From assembly GCA_020035195.1 (NCBI GenBank), contig JAIQBT010000026.1, positions 1 through 40,315 of the forward strand: DNA of 40,315 nucleotides, given 5' to 3'. Under the pieces are notes generated by a model, which saw nothing but the letters and a program-made list of their open reading frames with translations, did not search any database and was not told the DNA's origin. The stretch's first letter is position 1, and each line of letters starts with the position of its first letter. The stretch is from Methylotenera sp. (lineage in GTDB: Bacteria; Pseudomonadota; Gammaproteobacteria; Burkholderiales; Methylophilaceae). Positions 32,475 through 40,315 of this stretch are shown here, in pieces. A program made the translations under genes and the position numbers.

Positions 32475-34274
32475 ATGAAATCAGCCTACACCGTGAAGCT
32501 CAGCAGTAAGCTCTTCATCATGCTAATCAGTTTGGCCTTACTTGCGTGCGCTAAGCTCCCGCAACCTGATCATGGCGCTAGCAAAAGTTCGGATTGGCCT
32601 AGTTTTGGCGGCGATTACAGCAATAGGCGCATGTCAGCTTTAACGCAAATAAATCAGGAAAACGTTAAGCATCTCGAATTGGCCTGGCAATTTAAAAGCG
32701 GAGTGGTGGCAAGCTTTCAAGCTACGCCTATTGTCACGGCTGGGGTCATGTATGTCGCCTTGCCTTATAACCATGTGTTGGCACTTGATGCCAAAACTGG
32801 GCGCCAGTTATGGCGCTATGAGCATGTGCGCAAGCCTAATTGGAAAATGTGCTGTGGGCCTGCAAATAGAGGCGTGGCCGTCAGCGATGGTAAGGTTTTT
32901 ATAGGTACGGTGGATGCGCGCTTGATAGCCCTGGATGCAAAAACCGGCGTCAAAATTTGGGATATTGATGTTGCTGACGATACGGGTTTGACGGAAAACA
33001 CCGATGCTTTAAGTAAGGCGGATAGCAAAAGCAGTAAAAATGCCTACGGTGCAACTGGCGTCGGCATCGCTATGGCCCCGGTTGTTTTTAATGGCAAAGT
33101 TATTGTTGGGATCACTGGCGTTGGTTACGGTTTGCATTTGGATGCACCTACTGAATCAGCTCCCTTAGGCGCTGTGGTGGGTGTTGATGGTCGTTATGGA
33201 CGGCCTGGATTTTTAGCCGCTTACGACATCAACCATGGCAAACGCATCTGGCAATTCGACACCATACCTAGCCAAGGCTGGGAGGGCGATTTTGTACAAA
33301 CCACCTCGGATGGTATTTCATTAAACCGTGACGTAGTGGCAGAAAAAGCCAATATAAAAAATAATAAAGATGCTTGGCGTTATGGCGGCGGGTCAGCATG
33401 GAGCACACCAGCCATTGATGTTAAAACACATACGCTATATTTTGGAACGGGCAACCCATCGCCGCAAATGAATGACGTTTCACGGCCTGGCGATAATCTT
33501 TATACGGTTTCAATGGTGGCATTGGATACGGAAACAGGAGAAATAAAATGGTATTACCAGCAAGTGCCACATGATGTATGGGGCTATGATTTAGCCAGCC
33601 CACCTGTTTTGTTTGACTATAAAATCAATGGGTTAATTGTTGCTGCCGTAGGGCAAGCCAGTAAAACAGGCTGGTACTTCGTAAACGATAGAGCGACGGG
33701 TAGGTTGCTAATGAAGTCTGAGGCCTTTGTTCCACAAAAGAATTTATTTGCCAAAGCTAGCAAAGAAGGTACGGTGCTTTACCCGGGTATTTTAGGCGGC
33801 TCCAATTGGAGTCCCAGCGCCTTGGACGAAAAAAAACAAATTGCTTATGTAGCAGGTATTCATGCACCTATCAAATACACATTGGTTGAAGAGCCTGCTA
33901 AAAATGGTGCGCCAGCGATTCGCTATGCCTCCTCAGAACCAACCAAGGATGATAGGTGGGGTGTGTTGTCTGCGATTAATTTGATTAGTGGCAAGATGCT
34001 GTGGCAACGTAAAACTGCTCAACCCCTAATGGGCGGATTGCTTGCTACGCAAGCTGGCTTGTTATTCATGGGCGAGGGGGATGGTCACTTTAGCGCATAC
34101 AACAGTTATACAGGCGCTTTGCTATGGCAGACAAAGGTTGATGCTGGAGTTAATGCTCCGGCCATTACCTATCAAATTGATGGGGTGCAATATGTCGCGG
34201 TTGCTGCCGGCGGCAATGCTATATTTGGTTACACGGCCGGCGACAATATTATGGTGTATGCCCTAAGAAAATAA
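32475..34274 (+). CDS. PQQ-type quinoprotein dehydrogenase, predicted lipoprotein
   Basis: An eight-bladed beta-propeller of the PQQ-dependent alcohol/glucose dehydrogenase superfamily, 599 aa. The N-terminus is a lipoprotein signal peptide (LFIMLISLALLAC, lipobox LLAC), so it should be anchored in a membrane facing the periplasm. Family landmarks present: blade tryptophan motifs such as LDAKTGRQLWRYE, the vicinal cysteines in KMCCGPANRG, and GTGNPSP with the PQQ-site Asn. The expected catalytic Asp of WDYD/WDFD is Gly in HDVWGYDLASP, and the metal-site Glu in GGEFG is not obvious (GVGYG or GRYGRPG). The start at 32475 is chosen because the track start is a TTG with no homologous residues. 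It could be a distinct oxidase clade or a non-enzymatic binder. Confidence 0.82.
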   Translation: MKSAYTVKLSSKLFIMLISLALLACAKLPQPDHGASKSSDWPSFGGDYSNRRMSALTQINQENVKHLELAWQFKSGVVASFQATPIVTAGVMYVALPYNHVLALDAKTGRQLWRYEHVRKPNWKMCCGPANRGVAVSDGKVFIGTVDARLIALDAKTGVKIWDIDVADDTGLTENTDALSKADSKSSKNAYGATGVGIAMAPVVFNGKVIVGITGVGYGLHLDAPTESAPLGAVVGVDGRYGRPGFLAAYDINHGKRIWQFDTIPSQGWEGDFVQTTSDGISLNRDVVAEKANIKNNKDAWRYGGGSAWSTPAIDVKTHTLYFGTGNPSPQMNDVSRPGDNLYTVSMVALDTETGEIKWYYQQVPHDVWGYDLASPPVLFDYKINGLIVAAVGQASKTGWYFVNDRATGRLLMKSEAFVPQKNLFAKASKEGTVLYPGILGGSNWSPSALDEKKQIAYVAGIHAPIKYTLVEEPAKNGAPAIRYASSEPTKDDRWGVLSAINLISGKMLWQRKTAQPLMGGLLATQAGLLFMGEGDGHFSAYNSYTGALLWQTKVDAGVNAPAITYQIDGVQYVAVAAGGNAIFGYTAGDNIMVYALRK

Positions 34275-34285
34275 GCCGCTGAAAT

Positions 34286-34546
34286 TCAGTGTTCTTTTTG
34301 GCTGATTTTTAGGTAAAGTACGATGCAAGCTAGCACGAGTGTCAGGCTGTTGGCTGCAATGATAGGCCAGCTATTGATCATAATGCCATAGATTAACCAG
34401 GCCAACACGCCTAGGCTAAATAGGCTGTACATGGGCAGTGATACCCCAGACAAATCCCGGGTCTTCCATGAATGGTGGGCTTGAGGCACGAATGCCAAGC
34501 TTGTCAAAAATGCGGCCAGGTAGCCGGTTAACTCGGTAATGCTCAT
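34286..34546 (-). CDS. SemiSWEET sugar transporter (PQ-loop, MtN3/saliva family)
   Basis: A small three-helix membrane protein of 86 aa from the Met at 34546. The first helix contains the PQ-type motif in LTGYLAAFLTSLAFVPQ, followed by TRDLSGVSLPMYSLFSLGVLAWLIYGI and a third helix LTLVLACIVLYLKI. SemiSWEETs act as homodimers and move mono- or disaccharides by facilitated diffusion. The track start at 34612 is inside the cspA terminator hairpin and adds unrelated residues, so I reject it. The gene lies downstream of cspA but is separated by that terminator. The substrate is not readable from the sequence. Confidence 0.82.
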   Translation of the reverse strand: MSITELTGYLAAFLTSLAFVPQAHHSWKTRDLSGVSLPMYSLFSLGVLAWLIYGIMINSWPIIAANSLTLVLACIVLYLKISQKEH

Positions 34547-34586
34547 GAGGGAAGGTTGCCAATAGCCGATTGAATAAATTGCAGGC

Positions 34587-34618
34587 AAAAAAATGACCCA
34601 ATTAAGGGCCATTTTTTT
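34587..34618 (-). terminator. intrinsic terminator after cspA
   Basis: On the minus strand AATGGCCC-ttaatt-GGGTCATT forms an 8-bp stem (one G-U pair) followed by a run of T; the other strand also ends in T, so it may work both ways. It begins 14 bases after the cspA stop codon. Confidence 0.78.
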
Positions 34619-34631
34619 GGATTCTTGGTGA

Positions 34632-34835
34632 TTAAGCCTTCTGAATGTTAGAAGCTTGTTTACCTTTTGGTCCGTCTGTTACATCGAAACTTACGCGATC
34701 ATTTTCTTTCAAGCTTTTGTAACCGCTATCAACGATTGCTGAGAAATGCGCGAATAAATCGTCGCCGCCTGCATCAGGAGTAATGAAGCCAAAACCTTTT
34801 GAATCATTAAACCATTTAACTAAACCTGTAGCCAT
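34632..34835 (-). CDS. cspA: cold-shock protein CspA family
   Basis: A 67-aa single cold-shock domain that binds single-stranded RNA and DNA and acts as an RNA chaperone. RNP1 is KGFGFI and RNP2 is DLFAHF; the start [18 protein letters not shown] is classic. A probable promoter and a leader of roughly 100 bases lie upstream, and an intrinsic terminator follows directly, so it is a monocistronic gene as usual for the family. Which paralogue it is, and whether it is cold-induced, cannot be decided here. The leader length is compatible with structure-based cold control. Confidence 0.95.
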   Translation of the reverse strand: MATGLVKWFNDSKGFGFITPDAGGDDLFAHFSAIVDSGYKSLKENDRVSFDVTDGPKGKQASNIQKA

Positions 34836-34943
34836 ATCTTATTCCATACTTTAAAAAAGGGAGGCACCCTAAATGAATGGGTTTTTAACAAATAATTAGT
34901 CTTGAGAACGTAACCAAATTAAACAACCAAACGCCGAAATTGC

Positions 34944-34972
34944 TTTTTACGGGGAAACGCCAATCCTGTCAA
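34944..34972 (-). promoter_or_regulatory. probable sigma-70 promoter of cspA
   Basis: On the minus strand TTGACA (34972-34967) is a perfect -35 element, followed after 17 bases by TAAAAA (34949-34944), a weaker -10. Transcription would start near 34937, giving a leader of about 100 bases before the cspA ATG. Confidence 0.5.
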
Positions 34973-35052
34973 GCATTATTTTCTATGTGCTTGCTCAAAT
35001 GAGTCGTCGGATAGATTTAGCTCTTTATAAATCATTTAGTTATGTTGATTTA

Positions 35053-35081
35053 TTGCCAAACAGGTAGGTCGAGTCTATAAT
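35053..35081 (+). promoter_or_regulatory. sigma-70 promoter of infA
   Basis: TTGCCA (35053-35058) and TATAAT (35076-35081) are separated by 17 bases. The start site would be near 35088, so the leader is about 90 bases long and contains the hairpin at 35095. The 343-base region between cspA and infA is thus explained by two divergent promoters and their leaders; I see no gene in it. Confidence 0.78.
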
Positions 35082-35094
35082 GCGCGCGATAGAT

Positions 35095-35119
35095 GGTGTT
35101 GCTGCGCTCAGTTAACACC
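35095..35119 (+). promoter_or_regulatory. hairpin in the infA leader
   Basis: GGTGTT (35095-35100) pairs with AACACC (35114-35119), with a further inner CTG/CAG pairing. It begins about seven bases after the predicted transcription start and may stabilise the mRNA 5' end. There is no T-run, so it is not a terminator. Confidence 0.4.
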
Positions 35120-35178
35120 GCAGGCCTAATGAATGAAAAGAATCAGACATGGGCTTGCATTTAAACTGGAGATAGGTA

Positions 35179-35439
35179 TTGGCTAAAGAAGAATTGATTG
35201 AAATGAATGGCGTGGTAATGGAGATCTTGCCAGATTCACGCTACCGTGTGACTTTAGACAATGGACACAAGTTGATTGCCTACACTGGCGGTAAAATGAA
35301 AAAAAACCACATTCGTATTTTGGCGGGAGATAAAGTCACTTTGGAATTATCCCCATACGATATCAACAATGGTCGCATTACCTTCAGGCACATTGAATCA
35401 GGTGGTCCAACGTACACGCCAAGAAAGCGCACCTACTAA
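35179..35439 (+). CDS. infA: translation initiation factor IF-1 (betaproteobacterial long type)
   Basis: An 86-aa S1-like OB-fold protein that binds the A site of the 30S subunit at initiation. It matches the betaproteobacterial second IF-1: [38 protein letters not shown] and [16 protein letters not shown], with an extra C-terminal tail of about 14 residues ([12 protein letters not shown]) beyond the 72-residue standard form. The start codon is TTG at 35179-35181, followed by AKEE; GGAG at 35168-35171 is well placed seven bases before it, and no ATG suits. It has its own promoter and no ribosomal-protein genes around it, so it lies outside the usual IF-1 location. A second infA elsewhere is likely but not visible. 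Confidence 0.93.
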   Translation: MAKEELIEMNGVVMEILPDSRYRVTLDNGHKLIAYTGGKMKKNHIRILAGDKVTLELSPYDINNGRITFRHIESGGPTYTPRKRTY

Positions 35440-35509
35440 TTACCCGGTGCAAAATGGCTGAGCAATTCAGCTATTGACTTCTGTATTGCAATTATATTAG
35501 CTGGGATTA

Positions 35510-35725
35510 TCAGTTAACTTTAATGGTGCAATTACCCACTGAGACTTCCTGGCCGCTACGAATTTTAGCGGTTTTTCTATGCTCAATTAACCCGTCTACC
35601 TTAACCAATCCTTCTGCTACCATAGCCTTGCCACGTCCACCACTATCTGCCAGCCCCAGCAATTTCAATAGGTTACATAATTCAATGTAGTCTGCGCTTA
35701 AGTCAAATTGCATGTTTTGTATCAT
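35510..35725 (-). CDS. S4-domain RNA-binding protein (YbcJ-like)
   Basis: A 71-aa protein made almost wholly of an S4-type RNA-binding fold: DYIELCNLLKLLGLADSGGRGKAMVAEG, then LVKVDGLIEHRKTAKIRSGQEV. It resembles E. coli YbcJ in length and layout. YbcJ-like proteins are thought to bind structured RNA, with a link to ribosome assembly only inferred. I take the Met at 35725 (GAGACG upstream); the Met four codons later is also possible. The track start at 35911 reads through non-homologous sequence and overlaps rnr. It is divergent from rnr across about 95 bases. Confidence 0.82.
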   Translation of the reverse strand: MIQNMQFDLSADYIELCNLLKLLGLADSGGRGKAMVAEGLVKVDGLIEHRKTAKIRSGQEVSVGNCTIKVN

Positions 35726-35820
35726 GAGCGTCTCGATGTATGAGGTAGAATGTGCATTAAGCAGCCTAGCAGCGCTGCATGGGTTTATGACGGCAACGGA
35801 TTCTATAATAAAGGTAAGCT

Positions 35821-38220
35821 TTGTCAATGACAAAAAAAATACAGTTAAATAAAAGACCGAAAGACCCCCACGCGGCCAGGGAGGCCAGTCGTTATGAGAC
35901 GCCACTTCCAAGTCGAGAGATGGTACTCAGCGTCATGGCTGATCAGGGTGTGCCATTAGGTGTGGAGCAGCTATACCTCTTACTTGCTATTGCAGAGGAT
36001 GAGCGCGAAATTTTCAATCGGCGCCTGAATGCAATGGAACGTGAAGGCCAAATTATTAAGAATAGAAAAGGCGATCTGTGTATAGCCGATAAATTGGATT
36101 TAATAGCTGGGGTAGTGCAAGGTCATCCAGATGGTTTTGGCTTCCTCGTCCCTGATGATAAAACAAAATGCAACGGCGAAGATTTGTTTTTAAGTCCTAA
36201 AGAAATGGCGCAAGTCATGCACGGTGACAGGGCTATGGTTAGAATGAGCGGCTTGGATAGGCGCGGTAGGCCCGAAGGGAAGTTGGTTGAGGTGCTGGAG
36301 CGGCGCACGCAGAAATTGGTCGGCCGAGTAATTCATACCACAGGCGTCACGATAGTGGCTGCTGAAGATAAGCGTATTAATTTGGATATATTGATACCTT
36401 ACCACTTGGACATGAACGCCAAGGCCGGTCAAGTGGTGATGGTCGAGTTGACTGAACAGCCTTCTGCGCATGCCCAACCCATGGGTAAAGTTGTGGAAAT
36501 TCTTGGTAACTATGCCGACAGTGGCATGGAAATAGAAATCGCCTTGCGCAAGCATAATTTACCGCATGAATTCAGTCCGGAAGCCATTGCGCTGGCTGAG
36601 TCTTATCCAAAGCTAGTCCAAGCTGGCGATTACAAGCACCGTATTGATTGCCGTGAAATGTCCCTAATCACCATAGATGGTGAAACCGCTCGTGACTTTG
36701 ATGACGCTGTATTTGCAGAGCCGCAGGGCAAAGGTTGGCGTTTAGTGGTGGCGATTGCTGACGTAAGTTTTTATGTGAAGCCTAAAGATGCGCTGGATAA
36801 AGGCGCATTCGATCGTGGTAATTCCGTGTACTTTCCACGCCGTGTTATCCCCATGCTGCCCGAGGCATTGTCTAACGGTTTGTGCTCGCTGAATCCTGAT
36901 GTTGAACGTCTGTGTATGATTTGTGACATGCAAGTCGACGGGCTGGGCATCGTTAAACAATACAAATTCTACCCCTCGGTTATGCGCTCTAAAGCGCGTA
37001 TGACATACACCCAAGTACACGAAATACTGCAAAATCCAGAAAGTCAATTGGCACAAGAGTACGCATGGCTCACGCCGCATTTAAAGCATTTAGAAGCTGT
37101 CTATAAATTGATGCTCATGCAGCGTGAGAAACGTGGCGCCATTGAGTTCGAAACATCTGAAACCGTCATGATATTTAATGATAATGGCAAAATTGATAGC
37201 ATCGTGCCTAGTCGTAGGAATGAGGCGCACAAGCTGATTGAGGAGTGCATGTTGGCCGCCAATGTTTGCGCGGCAGATTTTTTGAATGCACATGAACATG
37301 CTGCTTTGTATAGAGTGCACGAGGGGCCGACGCCAGAGAAGCTCGAATTATTGCGTACGTTTATGGCTGAGTTTGGTTTTGGTGTCGGTGGCGGCGATAA
37401 GCCGCATGCTAAAGATTACGGCAAACTGTTGGATAAGATTAGACCTAGACCGGACGCGCAATTGTTGCAAACCGTATTGCTAAGGTCCATGCAGCAAGCA
37501 GTTTACAGTCCGGACAATTTAGGTCATTTTGGCTTGGCTTATGAAGCCTACGCGCACTTTACCTCGCCTATACGTCGCTACCCTGATCTGTTGATACATA
37601 GAGCAATTAAAGCCGTTTTAAACGGAGATACTTACAAGCCGGGTGATTGGAATGATTTGGGCACGCAATGCTCAATGACTGAGCGACGGGCTGATGATGC
37701 TACTCGCGATGTAACCAATTGGCTTAAATGCTTTTATATGCAAGATAAAATTGGCGAGGTATTTGAAGGTACCGTCGCGGGTGTTACCAGTTTTGGCTTA
37801 TTTGTTGCATTAGATGGCGTCTATGTGGAGGGCTTGTTGCACGTTACTGAGTTGGGTAATGATTACTTCCATTACGATAAAGCGCGCCATGAAATGGCTG
37901 GCGAGCGAACTGGCGTCCGCTATCGATTGGGTGATAGACTAACCATTAAAGTGGCTAGAGTGGATTTAGAAACAACAAAAATTGATTTTTCTTTAGACAA
38001 TAAAAACAAGTCATTAGATAAGGATATTAATTCAATGGGTGAGGGTTCTTTGCCTAATAGCCAGCGTCCATCCGTGCGGACGTCCAAGCAAGCTGCCACC
38101 AACGCCAGTGCTAAATCGAATCTGGCCTCTAAAGCTAAATTCTCGACTGGCTCGGCTTTCAATAACCCAGCAAAACCGACTAAGTCTAAGAAAAGCCATA
38201 AAAAAACAAGTAAGCGTTAA
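35821..38220 (+). CDS. rnr: ribonuclease R
   Basis: Processive 3'-5' exoribonuclease of the RNase II/R family that degrades structured RNA. Domain order: N-terminal winged helix (about residues 30-80), cold-shock domains (about 85-240), RNB catalytic domain (about 275-600) with the metal-binding DGETARDFDDA, S1 domain (about 655-740), and a Lys/Ser-rich tail ending KKSHKKTSKR. The start is ambiguous: TTG at 35821 is six bases from AAGG, whereas ATG at 35827 gives 797 aa but a 12-base spacing. rlmB follows after 22 bases, the same order as in E. coli. The basic tail is typical of RNase R and helps it engage RNA and ribosomes. Confidence 0.95.
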   Translation: MSMTKKIQLNKRPKDPHAAREASRYETPLPSREMVLSVMADQGVPLGVEQLYLLLAIAEDEREIFNRRLNAMEREGQIIKNRKGDLCIADKLDLIAGVVQGHPDGFGFLVPDDKTKCNGEDLFLSPKEMAQVMHGDRAMVRMSGLDRRGRPEGKLVEVLERRTQKLVGRVIHTTGVTIVAAEDKRINLDILIPYHLDMNAKAGQVVMVELTEQPSAHAQPMGKVVEILGNYADSGMEIEIALRKHNLPHEFSPEAIALAESYPKLVQAGDYKHRIDCREMSLITIDGETARDFDDAVFAEPQGKGWRLVVAIADVSFYVKPKDALDKGAFDRGNSVYFPRRVIPMLPEALSNGLCSLNPDVERLCMICDMQVDGLGIVKQYKFYPSVMRSKARMTYTQVHEILQNPESQLAQEYAWLTPHLKHLEAVYKLMLMQREKRGAIEFETSETVMIFNDNGKIDSIVPSRRNEAHKLIEECMLAANVCAADFLNAHEHAALYRVHEGPTPEKLELLRTFMAEFGFGVGGGDKPHAKDYGKLLDKIRPRPDAQLLQTVLLRSMQQAVYSPDNLGHFGLAYEAYAHFTSPIRRYPDLLIHRAIKAVLNGDTYKPGDWNDLGTQCSMTERRADDATRDVTNWLKCFYMQDKIGEVFEGTVAGVTSFGLFVALDGVYVEGLLHVTELGNDYFHYDKARHEMAGERTGVRYRLGDRLTIKVARVDLETTKIDFSLDNKNKSLDKDINSMGEGSLPNSQRPSVRTSKQAATNASAKSNLASKAKFSTGSAFNNPAKPTKSKKSHKKTSKR

Positions 38221-38242
38221 TGAATAAATCTAAGGTGAAAAG

Positions 38243-38995
38243 ATGAGTGATGCCCGCATATTATTTGGCTTCCATGCCGTACTAAGTCGCCTGCGCCAAC
38301 ACAGCGCAAGTGTGCAAGAAATTTTAATCGATAGAGATAGGGTGGATGCGCGCATGAAAGACTTGCTGAAAATGGCAGAGTCTTTCGGTGTTCGAACCAT
38401 GGAAGTGGAACGCAGTCGCTTAGACGGTATGGCAGGCATGAATGGTCGTCATCAAGGTGTAATTGCACGCGTGGTGGATACACCTATCCCTTATAAAGAT
38501 ATCCATGACATCTTGGAGTCGGATTTAAATGAAGCGCCATTTTTCTTAATCTTAGACGGCGTTGAAGATCCGCACAACCTAGGCGCCTGCCTTCGTGTGG
38601 CTGATGCCATGGGTGTGCATGCTGTCATAGCGCCTAAAGACCGTGCGGTTGGTTTAAACGCCACTGTGCGCAAGGTGGCTAGTGGTGCCGCGGAAACCAT
38701 TCCGTTTATAGCCGTAACCAACCTGGCAAGAACCATAAGAGAACTCAAAGAAGCCGGTGTGTTTGTGGTTGGGACCACTATGGATGCGCCATCAAGCTTG
38801 CTTAACACCAAGCTTGATGGCCCTATTGCTATTGTGTTGGGCGCTGAAGGGGATGGTATACGCCGTTTAACAGCGGAAAACTGTGATGCACTGGTGACTA
38901 TCCCTATGTTTGGATCTGTGGAAAGCTTGAATGTAAGTGTGGCTAGCGGTATTTGTTTGTACGAGGCCCGTCGCCAACGTAGCCTTGCTGCTTAG
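38243..38995 (+). CDS. rlmB: 23S rRNA (guanosine-2251 2'-O)-methyltransferase RlmB
   Basis: SPOUT methyltransferase, 250 aa. The N-terminal L30e-like substrate-binding domain (LFGFHAVLSRLRQHSASVQEI) is at 1-80. The knot domain has motif 1 LDGVEDPHNLGACLRVADAMG, motif 2 VLGAEGDGIRRL and motif 3 VTIPMFGSVESLNVSVASGICLYE, all standard for RlmB. It modifies Gm2251 of 23S rRNA in the peptidyl-transferase P loop. It lies 22 bases after rnr in the conserved rnr-rlmB pair, which favours RlmB over the TrmH-family paralogue at 11211. A palindrome AGGCTTAAGCCT follows the stop but lacks a clear T-run. Confidence 0.94.
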   Translation: MSDARILFGFHAVLSRLRQHSASVQEILIDRDRVDARMKDLLKMAESFGVRTMEVERSRLDGMAGMNGRHQGVIARVVDTPIPYKDIHDILESDLNEAPFFLILDGVEDPHNLGACLRVADAMGVHAVIAPKDRAVGLNATVRKVASGAAETIPFIAVTNLARTIRELKEAGVFVVGTTMDAPSSLLNTKLDGPIAIVLGAEGDGIRRLTAENCDALVTIPMFGSVESLNVSVASGICLYEARRQRSLAA

Positions 38996-39001
38996 CTAGG
39001 C

Positions 39002-40315
39002 TTAAGCCTGTAATTTTAGCGTTTTTAAGGTGCGCTGACGCACGGCTTTAAGCAGTTCTTTATCCTCCATCAGTGACAGCTTGTAGCTAGGAATCAGCGA
39101 TCGAATTTTGTTCTGCCAATCAGTGCTTGAAAGCTGCTGGCTAAAGCACTGCTCTAGCACATCAAGCATAGCTTGTACTGCCACGGATGCACCAGGTGAA
39201 GCGCCGAGCAGGGCTGCAATCGTACCATCTTTCGCTGCTACAATTTCAGTACCAAATTCGAGTTTCCCGCCTTTTTCATCACATTTTTTAATGATTTGTA
39301 CCCGCTTCCCAGCATTTTCCAAACGCCAGTCAGCCTTTATTGCATCCGGATAAAATTGCCGTAAAACGGATATTTTTGAAGTATGCGTTTTCATCGCTTC
39401 CAAGATAAGGTAGCGTGTCAAATCGGTGTGTTGCTTACCCACTTTAAGCATGGGTTTAATGTTGCCTGGTTTAACGGATTTAATTAAATCCAGGTAGGAG
39501 CCCTCGTTTAAAAATTTTGTGGTAAATCCGGCATAAGGGCCAAATAGCAGGGCAGGCTTGCCGTCTATCAATCGTATGTCTAAGTGAGGCACTGACATTG
39601 GCGGAGCACCTAAGGCGGCCTTGCCGTAGACTTTCGATTTGTGTTTAGCCACCAGTTCAGCTTTGTCGCATACCAGCCATTGCCCGCTAACAGGAAAGCC
39701 TCCGTAACCATTACTTTCTGGCACCCCTGATTTTTGCAGCAACTTTAAAGCACCGCCGCCGGCACCTAGAAATACAAAGCCTGCATCAAATAACTGCATT
39801 TTTTTTGTTTTAAGATTGACTACGCTAAGCTGCCAGCGACCGTTGTCTAACTGCTTCAGGCTTTTCACCTCGCTATTTAACTTGAGCTTGAAGTTGGTTT
39901 TCTTGGTCAGATTGCCAACAAAGCTACGCGTTAAGCTGCCGAAGTCAACGTCGCTACCATACGCTACGCGCGTTGCAGCAACTTTCTGCATGGGGTCTCT
40001 ATTTTGCATTACCAAGGGCATCCAATGGCTAATAATGGCCGGATCCTCGCTGTACTCCATGTCCTTAAATAAATGGTGTGCTTTCAATAAATCGTAGCGT
40101 TTACGCAGAAAATTAACATCGTCTTCTCCCCAGACGAAACTAAGGTGTGGTGTGGGATTGATGAAGCTGGCGGGTGAGGGCAACAGATTTTTTTCAATCA
40201 GGTAAGACCAGAATTGCAAGCTGGTTTCAAAGGCCTCATTTATTGATAAGGCTCGCTTAATATCAATGTGACCATCGGGGCCGACTGGAGTGTAATTTAA
40301 TTCGCAGTAGCCAGC
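39002..40315 (-). CDS. mqo: malate:quinone oxidoreductase Mqo (5' part beyond the window)
   Basis: FAD-dependent peripheral membrane enzyme that oxidises malate to oxaloacetate and passes electrons to the quinone pool. Visible motifs: YCELNYTPVGPDG and ETSLQFWSYLIE (before the track start), FINPTPHLSFVWGEDDV, FVFLGAGGGALKLLQKSGVPE, GYGGFPVSGQWL, LLFGPYAGFTTKFL and LLGASPGASVAVQAMLDVLE. The track begins at a TTG (40219) inside the gene. Translating the frame to base 40315 continues the homology without a stop, so the gene runs off the edge; 437 C-terminal residues are seen and the N-terminal FAD-binding segment is missing from view. It is convergent with rlmB (six-base gap). Confidence 0.93.
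   Translation of the reverse strand, partial: AGYCELNYTPVGPDGHIDIKRALSINEAFETSLQFWSYLIEKNLLPSPASFINPTPHLSFVWGEDDVNFLRKRYDLLKAHHLFKDMEYSEDPAIISHWMPLVMQNRDPMQKVAATRVAYGSDVDFGSLTRSFVGNLTKKTNFKLKLNSEVKSLKQLDNGRWQLSVVNLKTKKMQLFDAGFVFLGAGGGALKLLQKSGVPESNGYGGFPVSGQWLVCDKAELVAKHKSKVYGKAALGAPPMSVPHLDIRLIDGKPALLFGPYAGFTTKFLNEGSYLDLIKSVKPGNIKPMLKVGKQHTDLTRYLILEAMKTHTSKISVLRQFYPDAIKADWRLENAGKRVQIIKKCDEKGGKLEFGTEIVAAKDGTIAALLGASPGASVAVQAMLDVLEQCFSQQLSSTDWQNKIRSLIPSYKLSLMEDKELLKAVRQRTLKTLKLQA

Noticed and set aside
35804-35809. Perfect TATAAT just before rnr
   Set aside because: Transcription would start at about the ribosome binding site (35811-35814), leaving no usable leader, and there is no -35 element at the right distance.
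38998-39009. AGGCTTAAGCCT palindrome between rlmB and mqo
   Set aside because: There is no room for a loop in the perfect form and no clear T-run follows; it also overlaps the mqo stop. It may help termination but is not supported as an intrinsic terminator.
40217-40219. Start of mqo at the TTG given by the ORF track, which would make it a truncated gene
   Set aside because: Translating on to base 40315 continues clear Mqo sequence without a stop, so the gene is merely cut by the window edge.
1-40315. tRNA, rRNA, CRISPR, insertion sequence, prophage or toxin-antitoxin loci
   Set aside because: I looked through the intergenic stretches on both strands and found no cloverleaf-like segment, regular repeat array, transposase motif or small two-gene toxin module. 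Genes are packed too closely to hide a large element.

Overview
The window looks like chromosomal DNA of a betaproteobacterium, most likely from the Methylophilaceae/Nitrosomonadales side. The pointers are the longer 86-residue IF-1 type, the DapC-type succinyldiaminopimelate aminotransferase, a MutL with the endonuclease motif written DMHA(X)2E(X)4E, and a MoxY-like sensor kinase with its response regulator. This placement is inference from protein character only. Gene density is very high. Base composition looks even across the window, and I see no insertion sequence, phage gene, CRISPR array, rRNA or tRNA gene.

Layout. 1-4.4 kb: rep helicase, a small conserved protein, the circularly permuted GTPase YlqF/RbgA and a METTL25-like methyltransferase. 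4.5-7.5 kb: a MoxY/MoxX-like two-component pair and a convergent DMT transporter. 7.5-11.2 kb: an arginine operon argD-argF-argG with a structured leader and a clear intrinsic terminator. 11.2-13.3 kb: a TrmH-family rRNA methyltransferase facing hslO and a DUF3301 protein. 13.35-14.7 kb: amtB behind two NtrC-type boxes and a near-consensus sigma-54 promoter. 14.7-23.8 kb: queG back to back with tsaE-amiC, then a beta-CASP nuclease, a tiny LuxR-type HTH protein and a Suv3-like RNA helicase inserted before mutL-miaA. 23.8-26 kb: dapC and a second DMT transporter. 26-32.3 kb: a tightly overlapping minus-strand run ycaO-mnmD-mnmC-OGT, preceded by a Cys-motif membrane protein. 32.4-34.3 kb: a PQQ-type quinoprotein lipoprotein. 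34.3-35.4 kb: semiSWEET, cspA with promoter and terminator, and infA with a TTG start. 35.5-40.3 kb: an S4 RNA-binding protein, rnr-rlmB, and mqo cut by the window edge.

Theme. Many genes serve RNA and translation: YlqF, two SPOUT methyltransferases, QueG, TsaE, MiaA, MnmD/MnmC, YcaO, IF-1, CspA, RNase R, the beta-CASP nuclease, the Suv3-like helicase and the S4 protein. The rest are nitrogen and amino-acid metabolism (argDFG, amtB, dapC), DNA maintenance (rep, mutL), wall (amiC) and respiratory-chain entry (mqo, the quinoprotein).

Most interesting signals: (1) the complete sigma-54/NtrC control region of amtB; (2) the nuclease/HTH/Suv3-helicase group splitting the usual tsaE-ami-mutL-miaA cluster; (3) the ycaO-mnmD-mnmC-OGT run with MnmC split into two overlapping genes; (4) a quinoprotein whose expected catalytic Asp and metal-binding Glu appear replaced; (5) queG and tsaE sharing the tetranucleotide CATG as opposed start codons; (6) the argD leader. 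No wholly unknown multi-gene system is evident; (2) and (3) are the closest candidates.
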